From assembly GCA_015478675.1 (NCBI GenBank), contig JADMIH010000070.1, positions 1 through 18,252 of the forward strand: 18,252 nucleotides of DNA, read 5' to 3'. Below the pieces are notes generated by a model. That model had not been told where the DNA came from and ran no database searches. It was given only the letters and a program-made list of their open reading frames with translations. Positions 13,037 to 18,252 of this stretch are shown here, in pieces. Every line of letters starts with the position of its first letter. Positions within the stretch are counted from its first letter, which is position 1. This DNA is from Chloroflexota bacterium (GTDB lineage Bacteria; Chloroflexota; Chloroflexia; QHBQ01; JADMIH01). The translations under genes were made by a program, and so were the position numbers.

Positions 13037-14185
13037 ATGGAGCTAGAACTTACCCCCGAGCAGCAACTGATTCGCGACACAGCCCGCGATTTCGCTGAGC
13101 GCGAGCTTGAGCCTCATGCCCAGGAGTGGGACGAGAAGCATATCTTCCCTCGTGAGGCTTTCAACAGGATGGCCGAGCTTGGCTTCGCGGGTATGCTTGT
13201 GCCTGAGGAGTATGGGGGCGTGGGGGCAGATACCCTCTCTTATATACTTATGCTGGCGGAGCTAAACCGGGTGGTGCCTGCTCTCGGCACTGTTATCTCC
13301 GTTCATAATTCTCTGGCTTGTGGGGCTTTACTATATTTCGGCAGCGACGAGCAGAAGGCGCGCTACCTACCCTTGCTGGCTTCGGGTCAGTGGCTTGGCG
13401 CGTACGCCCTCAGCGAAGCGCACGCAGGCTCTAATCCTGCCGCCATGCGCGCTACAGCCGAGCGTCGCGGCGACACATACGTGGTCAACGGCACCAAGAC
13501 ATGGATTACATCGGGCGCGTCGGCGGAGCTTATCATCCTCTTTGCCGTCACAGGCCACAGCGACAAGCCGTCGCGCAACATCTCGGCCTTCGCAGTCACC
13601 AAAGAGACGTCCGGCATGCACTCAGGCAAGCCCGAAGAGAAGATGGGCATTCGCGCTTCCGAAACGACGCAGCTCATTTTCGAGGACGCACAGGTGCCCG
13701 CAGAAAATCTGCTCGGCCAGGAAGGTGAAGGCTTCAAAGTAGCCATGTCGCTCCTGGATGGTGGGCGCATCGGCATCGCGGCGCAGGCGGTAGGCATCGC
13801 CCAACGAGCTTTCGAGGAAGCCACTTCATACAGCATGCAGCGCGAGCAGTTTGGCGGGCCAATCTCCGATCAGCAGGCTATACAGTTCATGCTGGCTGAC
13901 ATGGCGACGGGGCTGAGCGCTGCCCGCCTGCTACTCTACCGAGCCGCCACCATGCGCGACGCGGGCAAGCGGGTGACCAAAGAGGCAAGCATGGCCAAGC
14001 TCTTCGCCTCGGAGCTTGCTATGAAGAGCGCCTGGGCCGCCGTGCAAATTCATGGCGGCTATGGATACGTCAAAGAGTATCCCGTGGAGCGATTCTTCCG
14101 CGACGCCAAGATAACCGAAATCTACGAAGGCACCTCGCAGATACAGCGCATAGTGATAGCGTCTAATCTGTTGAAAGGGAGGTAG
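13037..14185 (+). CDS. Acyl-CoA dehydrogenase (second of two)
   Basis: 382 aa, paralogous to the preceding enzyme and clearly of the same SCAD/BCAD-like class. The FAD signature reads GAYALSEAHAGSN, where the usual final Asp is Asn. The second signature is QIHGGYGYVKEYPVERFFRD, and the catalytic base candidate is E364 in IYEGTSQIQR. The two paralogs are similar along their whole length with no gaps of note, suggesting duplication and divergence towards different acyl chains, or a hetero-oligomeric pair. The start ATG has only a weak site (GGTGA). It probably belongs to the operon driven from 11627-11656, 126 bp after the first gene, and is followed 15 bp later by a hydrolase. Confidence 0.93.
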   Translation: MELELTPEQQLIRDTARDFAERELEPHAQEWDEKHIFPREAFNRMAELGFAGMLVPEEYGGVGADTLSYILMLAELNRVVPALGTVISVHNSLACGALLYFGSDEQKARYLPLLASGQWLGAYALSEAHAGSNPAAMRATAERRGDTYVVNGTKTWITSGASAELIILFAVTGHSDKPSRNISAFAVTKETSGMHSGKPEEKMGIRASETTQLIFEDAQVPAENLLGQEGEGFKVAMSLLDGGRIGIAAQAVGIAQRAFEEATSYSMQREQFGGPISDQQAIQFMLADMATGLSAARLLLYRAATMRDAGKRVTKEASMAKLFASELAMKSAWAAVQIHGGYGYVKEYPVERFFRDAKITEIYEGTSQIQRIVIASNLLKGR

Positions 14186-14200
14186 GGCGGAAAGGCCTCA

Positions 14201-14965
14201 ATGTGCTGGTTTGAAGATAGCGGCTCACGTATATATTATGAGGAGCATGGCACGGGCGAACCGGCGCTTGTGATGCCGGGCTTTACCGAAGGTGTTGACG
14301 AGTTAGATATGCTCGTCGCCGCGCTTTCTGCGCGCTATCACGTGATTGCTGCCGAGTTGCCGGGCTCGGGTAGCTCAGAGCCACAGCCGCGAGACTACAC
14401 GCCCCACTTCTACCGGGAAGACGCTGCCAGGATGGCCGCGCTGTTGGAGCATCTCAATAGTGGTCCGGCGCACATCCTCGGCTTCAGTGATGGCGGGGAA
14501 GTGGCCCTGCTGATGGCTATCGATCATCCTGAGCAGGTACGCTCGCTTGTGGTCTGGGGCGCGGCGGGCACCCTGGGGAGCGGTGATCTGGCCCCAATGA
14601 TAGACGCTATCGGCAATATAGTGGACACCCCTCCGCCTAACGCATATGGTTGGAGCAATTATCTCAAAGAGAGATATGGCGATGATGTGGCTAGAGCGAC
14701 AACCCGGAGCTGGGCGCGGGCCTCACGCGCTATACTTGATGCGGGTGGTGATATCAGCCTATCGCGGGCAGGAGAGATCAACTGCCCTGTGCTGATTATC
14801 CATGGCGAATACGATCCATTCTGCACCCGCGACATGGCGCGAGAGCTTGCTTCGCGCATACCGCACGCCCAGGGGATAGAAGTGGCCGATGCAGGCCACC
14901 CCGTACACTCCGACCGCCCAGATTGGTTCAACAAGGTAGCGCTTGACTGGCTGAGCGTTACGTAA
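14201..14965 (+). CDS. Alpha/beta hydrolase
   Basis: 254 aa. The canonical fold is visible: an oxyanion region at MPGFTEG (about 25-31), the nucleophile elbow G-F-S96-D-G-G, acid D205 in HGEYDPF and base H233 in ADAGHPVH. There is no signal peptide, so it should be cytoplasmic. The family covers esterases, thioesterases, dienelactone-type hydrolases and haloperoxidases, and the substrate is not decided by the motifs. Its position 15 bp after an acyl-CoA dehydrogenase gene, with an AAAGG site, suggests the same transcript and perhaps a role on acyl or lactone intermediates. That role is inference only. Confidence 0.88.
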   Translation: MCWFEDSGSRIYYEEHGTGEPALVMPGFTEGVDELDMLVAALSARYHVIAAELPGSGSSEPQPRDYTPHFYREDAARMAALLEHLNSGPAHILGFSDGGEVALLMAIDHPEQVRSLVVWGAAGTLGSGDLAPMIDAIGNIVDTPPPNAYGWSNYLKERYGDDVARATTRSWARASRAILDAGGDISLSRAGEINCPVLIIHGEYDPFCTRDMARELASRIPHAQGIEVADAGHPVHSDRPDWFNKVALDWLSVT

Positions 14966-15007
14966 CTACGAACTATGGACATTACGCCCGGTCGTTGAGG
15001 AGAAGTC

Positions 15008-15379
15008 ATGCGTGTGGAAAGGCTCGATTTGCATGGGTACACTGTGGCTGCGGCCATCTACCGATTTGTCGAGAGATACAACGCACTGCTGCCGCAAGCC
15101 TCCGATCCCAACTACTATGCCATAGAAGCTATTCATGGCAAGAGCAGAGCCGAGTCGGGCAGTATCCGCGAGACACTGCGTGATTATCTTGCGGGCCAGG
15201 GTAAACGGATAAAAGGATTCGACGCGCAGCTTGCGTTGCGCGGAGCCGATTACCTGCTTGATGGCTGCGGCAGGTTGGCCTATATGCATGGCGAAGACGC
15301 TACCCACAATGCGGGATGCACGATAATAATCCCCCGCCAGCGCATCGCATCACCACGCGAATGGCTCCGCTACAGGTGA
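15008..15379 (+). CDS. Small Smr-domain-like protein
   Basis: 123 aa. The L-D-L-H-G motif at residues 6-10 followed by A-I-H-G-K-S at 41-46 and GSIRETLRDYL at 51-61 matches the layout of the Smr (MutS2 C-terminal) nuclease domain, where LDLHG and HGxG are the hallmark pair. The second motif is degenerate here (HGKSRAESG instead of HGKGTG), so nuclease activity is uncertain. The C-terminal half (about 65-123) has no recognisable motif beyond a GCTIIIPR strand. ATG has a GAGGAG site. The gap to the hydrolase is 42 bp, so co-transcription is likely, though no functional link to acyl-CoA metabolism is evident. Confidence 0.65.
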   Translation: MRVERLDLHGYTVAAAIYRFVERYNALLPQASDPNYYAIEAIHGKSRAESGSIRETLRDYLAGQGKRIKGFDAQLALRGADYLLDGCGRLAYMHGEDATHNAGCTIIIPRQRIASPREWLRYR

Positions 15380-15441
15380 GCAATGAGCAGCATGGAGTGA
15401 GATAAGATTGCTCAGCACTCAGCCTCCATTGCTCGTTGCTC
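15378..15441 (+). terminator. Long imperfect hairpin after the Smr-like gene
   Basis: GAGCAATGAGCAGCATGGAG (15378-15397) pairs with CTCCATTGCTCGTTGCTC (15424-15441) apart from one mismatch and a two-base bulge. The left arm includes the stop codon of the upstream gene. No strong T-run follows, so it could be a terminator or an mRNA 3'-end stabiliser. Confidence 0.5.
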
Positions 15442-15514
15442 GCTTGCGTTCTATTTGCACTCTCTCCGTCGTTCTACAGATATACGCCAAAGGCAACGCT
15501 GTTGGAGGTGAAGC

Positions 15515-16387
15515 ATGTCGCAACCTGGTGCGAGTATTGGGAAAGTAAAGGATCAAGCAGAGCAGGCAGCCAACAAAGCGCAAGGAGCCGCCGACAACCC
15601 CTGGGTCGAGCGCCTTGCTCGCTTTGGCTACCTGGTGCGTGGTTTATTGTATGCCCTTGTTGGGTTACTGGCCGTGCAGGTGGCGGCAGGTGTCGGGGGC
15701 CAGACCACCGACAAGAACGGGGCAATCGCCGCTATAGCCGCGCAGCCTTACGGCAAGTTCCTGTTGGTGCTGGTAGTAATCGGCCTTATCGGCTATTCAC
15801 TCTGGGGTTTTGTCCGCGCAATCCTCGATCCACTCAAGCGCGGCACCGATCCGAAAGGGTTGGCTGTGCGTGGAGGCTACATCGTCAGCGGCCTCTCTTA
15901 TGGCGCGCTGGTCATCCCGGCCATGAGCTTTATCCTCGGCAATGGTGGAGGAGGAAATGGGAGTAACGGCTCTCAGGACATCACCGCCAGGTTACTCACA
16001 GCGCCCTTCGGCGTCTGGCTGGTAGGGTTGGTAGGCGTGGTCGGAATGATAGGCGGTCTGGGGCAGATGTATCAGGCTTATAGCGCCGACTTCAAGAAGG
16101 ACTTTAAGTCGGCTGAGATGAGCGCCGACGAAATGAAGTGGGCCACCCGTATAGGCCGCTTTGGGTTGGCGGCGCGTGGCGTGGTTTTCGTGATGCTTGG
16201 CTTTTTTGTGCTGCAAGCCGCGTTGCAGGTAGACCCCAAAGCGGCCAAAGGTCTGGACGGCGCGCTCCAAACCCTTGCCCGCCAGCCGCAAGGGCCCTGG
16301 CTCCTCGGCATAGTAGCCCTGGGCCTCATTTCTTTCGGCGTCTATTCTATCCTCTGCGCCCGCTGGATACGCGTCAAGAAATCTTGA
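15515..16387 (+). CDS. DUF1206 integral membrane protein
   Basis: 290 aa. A polar N-terminus (1-30) precedes three homologous units of about 80-90 residues (about 30-105, 115-195 and 208-285). Each has two transmembrane helices; units 1 and 3 start with the characteristic (R/I)xRFGxxxRGxxxxxxG pattern (LARFGYLVRGLLYALVG; IGRFGLAARGVVFVMLG), and the middle unit has VRGGYIVSGLSYGALV. That is the DUF1206 organisation: six helices from triplication. No substrate or partner is known for the family. A strong GGAGGTGA site precedes the ATG. A Gly/Asn/Ser-rich loop (about 141-153) interrupts the middle unit. It is convergent with the DUF202 gene. Confidence 0.9.
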   Translation: MSQPGASIGKVKDQAEQAANKAQGAADNPWVERLARFGYLVRGLLYALVGLLAVQVAAGVGGQTTDKNGAIAAIAAQPYGKFLLVLVVIGLIGYSLWGFVRAILDPLKRGTDPKGLAVRGGYIVSGLSYGALVIPAMSFILGNGGGGNGSNGSQDITARLLTAPFGVWLVGLVGVVGMIGGLGQMYQAYSADFKKDFKSAEMSADEMKWATRIGRFGLAARGVVFVMLGFFVLQAALQVDPKAAKGLDGALQTLARQPQGPWLLGIVALGLISFGVYSILCARWIRVKKS

Positions 16388-16429
16388 TACTTCTGCGTGG
16401 TAAAGAACCGCAAGAATAAACGACCACTA

Positions 16430-16795
16430 TTACGAGATCGTTGCCTGGCTGGTGAGCCAGAATATCAGCCCCGCTACCAACAGCAGTGTTACCGTGATGA
16501 GCGCCAGCGCCCATGGTGATCGCTTAGAGGCGCTATCGTCGCCAAGCATTCGCCTGGATCGTAGATAGTCAAAGAGCGCAAAGATAAAGATAGAGGCTCC
16601 CCACAGGACGAGCAGCTGCCCTGCGATGCGTGCTATGAACTGGTTGTCGGGGTTGCGGAAGGGCACGAGTTTGACAACTGCCAGCCCTCCCCCTATCCCC
16701 GCCAGTCCTGTGCGTATCCAGGCTGAAAAAGTGCGCTCGGCGGCCAGTAATGTGCGTGTGTACGCCAGTTGATCCCTGGCATCCTTCTGCTCCAT
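16430..16795 (-). CDS. DUF202 (YidH-like) small membrane protein
   Basis: 121 aa. The N-terminal signature LAYTRTLLAAERTFSAWIRTGLAGIGGGLAVV (helix 1 with its preceding E-R-T-x-x-A-W-x-R motif) is diagnostic of DUF202/YidH. Three transmembrane helices are expected, at about residues 28-44, 55-75 and 94-114. The molecular function of the family is not established. The start ATG overlaps the TGA of the upstream PAP2 gene by one base (TGATG) with GAGG just inside that gene, which indicates translational coupling; an in-frame GTG one codon earlier is less likely. Confidence 0.9.
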   Translation of the reverse strand: MEQKDARDQLAYTRTLLAAERTFSAWIRTGLAGIGGGLAVVKLVPFRNPDNQFIARIAGQLLVLWGASIFIFALFDYLRSRRMLGDDSASKRSPWALALITVTLLLVAGLIFWLTSQATIS

Positions 16796-17475
16796 CACTC
16801 CTCAGCTTTCTCAGATTCCATAGCGTCGCGAGCCAGACAGCAGCTTGCCAGCCACATGCCGCCGACTATCCAGCCGCCAACTATGTCCGAGGGGCGGTGG
16901 ACCTTCATATAGACGCGGCTCCAGCCGATCATGACAGACAAGGCCAGCACGGTCGCCCAGAGGCGAACGGCAAAACGCCTCTTTTTCTCCTTTTTAGCCC
17001 GCACCATCACATACACCAGAGTGCCGTAGGCCGCGAGGCTCATCGTCACATGGTCGCTGGGAAAACTGGAGCTAGACGCCGCCTGCTTCCTAAACACGAT
17101 GATCGGGCGCGACCTCTTGACGACGCGCTTGAGCGCCCCATTCATCGCCGCGCTGCCCCCTATAGCTACCGCTGTGATGAGGGCATCTTTCTCCCGCTTC
17201 TGTGTGAGCCACCGCAGAGCAGCGAACCCTGTGAGAGGATAAAGGGTGAAAGGCTCGCCGGCAGCGCTCAACAGCTTCATCATCTGGTCGAGCGCTGGGT
17301 TGGCTGCGGCACAAAGTGCGTGGCTTATCCTTCTATCAAAAGTTCTGGTAGGGCGCTTTAAGGGCCCCTCAATGAGCTTGCCGGTCACGAAAGCGGTGGC
17401 GAGACTGGATGTAACGCCGCCAACCAGCATGGCAGCAGCATAACGCTTTCTTTTTGGCGCATTGTTCTGAGACAT
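16795..17475 (-). CDS. PAP2-family membrane phosphatase
   Basis: 226 aa. All three phosphatase motifs are present: C1 K116-x6-R123-P124, C2 P139-S-D-H142 and C3 S186-R187-x5-H193-x3-D197, with H193 the expected nucleophile. In C2 the usual Gly is Asp. Several hydrophobic helices surround the motifs, so it is an integral membrane enzyme, most likely dephosphorylating a lipid phosphate such as undecaprenyl pyrophosphate or phosphatidic acid; sequence does not decide. ATG 17475 has a strong GGAGGAG site, preferred over an upstream in-frame TTG at 17526. Its stop overlaps the start of the DUF202 gene, so the two products are probably made together. Confidence 0.92.
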   Translation of the reverse strand: MSQNNAPKRKRYAAAMLVGGVTSSLATAFVTGKLIEGPLKRPTRTFDRRISHALCAAANPALDQMMKLLSAAGEPFTLYPLTGFAALRWLTQKREKDALITAVAIGGSAAMNGALKRVVKRSRPIIVFRKQAASSSSFPSDHVTMSLAAYGTLVYVMVRAKKEKKRRFAVRLWATVLALSVMIGWSRVYMKVHRPSDIVGGWIVGGMWLASCCLARDAMESEKAEE

Positions 17476-17625
17476 ACGCTCCTCCTGGTAAGGGTCGTTA
17501 GCAAGGACAAATGACCGCGTGAGCAACGATCTTCATCCTTGCACCCTCTGTGCCAAGCTCTGACGAGGAGCTAACCGTTGTGAAATGTCATCTGCTGTTG
17601 GCCTAGATTTCTCAAGACCTTGGAA

Positions 17626-17633
17626 GCAGTCGG
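17626..17633 (+). repeat. 8-bp target-site duplication, left
   Basis: GCAGTCGG, repeated exactly at 17799-17806, abutting the GTAA end of the miniature element. The ninth base also matches because the element starts with G. Confidence 0.75.
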
Positions 17634-17798
17634 GTAACTGTTCAGACTAAGGGTGGAGGGGCTAGCTTAGCCCCCTCTCCCTTCATGGGAGAGGGGCATG
17701 GGGGTGAGGGCAGGGGGTGAGGGTGCGTGAGGGTGCGTAAGGATACGCCTCCACAGCTACTCCTTCAAGATTGCTACACCCCTATCCTGAACTCTTAC
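17634..17798 (+). mobile_element. IS66-type miniature element (copy C of the dispersed repeat), 165 bp
   Basis: This is the only copy with both ends in view. It begins GTAACTGTTCAGACTAAGGG and the reverse complement of its right end is GTAAGAGTTCAGGATAGGGG; 19 of the first 25 positions match. Perfect 8-bp direct repeats, GCAGTCGG, flank it (17626-17633 and 17799-17806). GTAA termini with 8-bp duplications are the IS66-family hallmarks. The interior has the GGGAGAGGGG palindrome (17669-17696), a four-run G-rich block, 10-bp tandem units and the block shared with copies A and B. No ORF lies inside, so movement would need a transposase from elsewhere. It lies in the 17476-17812 gap, which otherwise shows nothing recognisable. 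Confidence 0.8.
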
Positions 17799-17806
17799 GC
17801 AGTCGG
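17799..17806 (+). repeat. 8-bp target-site duplication, right
   Basis: GCAGTCGG, identical to 17626-17633, directly after the TTAC end of the element. Confidence 0.75.
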
Positions 17807-17812
17807 GCAGTA

Positions 17813-17841
17813 TTGATTTGTCAGAATAGGTGTTCTATAAT
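17813..17841 (+). promoter_or_regulatory. Promoter of the small ORF pair
   Basis: -35 TTGATT (17813-17818), 17-bp spacer, consensus -10 TATAAT (17836-17841). Predicted start about 17848, a leader of about 100 nt before the first ORF. The -35 box lies 14 bp after the end of the miniature element. Confidence 0.65.
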
Positions 17842-17947
17842 ATGAGATGTACAATATTGGCCGACCAGCTTTATGCAGCCAGCTTACATGTGGATTACGC
17901 AACGTTTACTTCTGTAGATGCTACTATTGTGAGGGAGGGTGCCGCAA

Positions 17948-18181
17948 GTGAAAAGCTTTCAGCTTACGGAAGACATTACTCACAAGACGTTGGAGGTCAA
18001 GGTAGCGCAGAGTGTTTGCGAGGCAACCATAACCTGGCGGTCGGCGGTCGAAAAGGAAGTAAGTTTAGATAATCAGCTACACTCTATTGCTGAACATGCA
18101 GTCACTAAAGCGCACAATAACGTTATGCGGAAGCAACTCGCCCTGTATACTGCTCTTGAGAAATTACCGGTCAACATATGA
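17948..18181 (+). CDS. Small protein of unknown function
   Basis: 77 aa, starting MKSFQLTEDI. I do not recognise a family. It is soluble, with no signal peptide or membrane segment; a short beta-like N-terminal half (about 5-30) is followed by a helical C-terminal half (about 33-73) rich in Ala, His, Lys and Leu. The GTG start at 17948 is chosen because AGGGAGG lies 9 nt upstream; GTG 17939 overlaps that site. Its stop overlaps the next ORF (ATGA at 18178-18181), which points to a translationally coupled pair. Base composition looks lower in GC than the neighbouring genes, hinting at an acquired accessory module. An overlapping frame from 17830 is rejected because it begins before the transcription start. 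Confidence 0.55.
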   Translation: MKSFQLTEDITHKTLEVKVAQSVCEATITWRSAVEKEVSLDNQLHSIAEHAVTKAHNNVMRKQLALYTALEKLPVNI

Positions 18182-18252
18182 CGAAGCTATGGCCTGGGCC
18201 AATAGCGACGATGGGGTATCATAGCAAAACTTTCAAGAGGTTGTATGGTAGA
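18178..18252 (+). CDS. Partial ORF coupled to the small unknown gene (cut by window end)
   Basis: The frame opens with ATG 18178 overlapping the TGA of the preceding ORF and stays open for 25 codons to the window edge (MTKLWPGPIATMGYHSKTFK and on). It is too short to assign. The coupling suggests both products act together, as in toxin-antitoxin or other two-gene modules, but nothing in the sequence selects between these. Confidence 0.45.
   Translation, partial: MTKLWPGPIATMGYHSKTFKRLYGR

Noticed and set aside
17830..18072. 80-codon frame overlapping the small unknown gene
   Set aside because: Its start lies upstream of the predicted transcription start, it overlaps a better-supported frame, and it has no ribosome site.

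Overview
The window looks like a moderately GC-rich bacterial chromosome. The gene set fits a Chloroflexota (Ktedonobacteria-like) or neighbouring lineage: a cobalamin-dependent MerR regulator, a single-SLH surface protein with a C-terminal module found in large SLH families, zinc-ribbon AIM24 paralogs, DUF1206 and DUF202 proteins, and GC-rich dispersed palindromes. This assignment rests on memory of families and is only moderately certain. No phage, plasmid backbone, CRISPR array or secondary-metabolite cluster is visible.

Layout. 1-670: GC-rich dispersed repeat (copy A), with a second small inverted-repeat element inserted at its right end, then a promoter. 671-2445 (+): two tandem zinc-ribbon/AIM24 paralogs. 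2552-4588 (-): a CarH-like MerR/B12 regulator followed by an Asp-box propeller protein. 4951-5745 (+): a secreted protein with a C-terminal membrane anchor, ending at a 26-bp perfect bidirectional terminator. 5873-8079 (-): hslV-hslU, the ClpQY protease. 8246-8319 (+): tRNA-Val(CAC) with its own promoter and terminator. 8422-10017 (+): purH. 10126-11244 (-): SLH surface protein. 11430-11611: dispersed repeat copy B. 11741-15379 (+): probable operon of two acyl-CoA dehydrogenases, an alpha/beta hydrolase and an Smr-like protein. 15515-16387 (+): DUF1206 membrane protein. 16430-17475 (-): PAP2 phosphatase translationally coupled to a DUF202 protein. 17634-17798: dispersed repeat copy C. 17948-18252 (+): two small coupled ORFs of unknown function, the second cut by the window edge.

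The most interesting structure lies between the genes. Copy C of the GC-rich repeat has the anatomy of an IS66-type miniature element: GTAA...TTAC ends, imperfect ~25-bp terminal inverted repeats and a perfect 8-bp flanking duplication. All three copies carry a G-quadruplex motif and a variable number of 10-bp tandem units. All three point the same way and end 13-15 bp upstream of the -35 box of a good sigma70-type promoter. Copy A was later hit by a different miniature element (298-463, ~21-bp inverted ends, 10-bp target duplication) that separated the repeat from its promoter. A second theme is how often the promoters here have an extended -10 (TGC immediately before the hexamer).

The genes form ordinary physiological modules: protein quality control (hslVU), purine synthesis (purH), acyl-CoA oxidation (two dehydrogenases), cell surface (SLH and anchored proteins) and a light/B12-type regulator. 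The regulator keeps the cobalamin-binding residues but lacks the histidine that follows the capping tryptophan in Thermus CarH.
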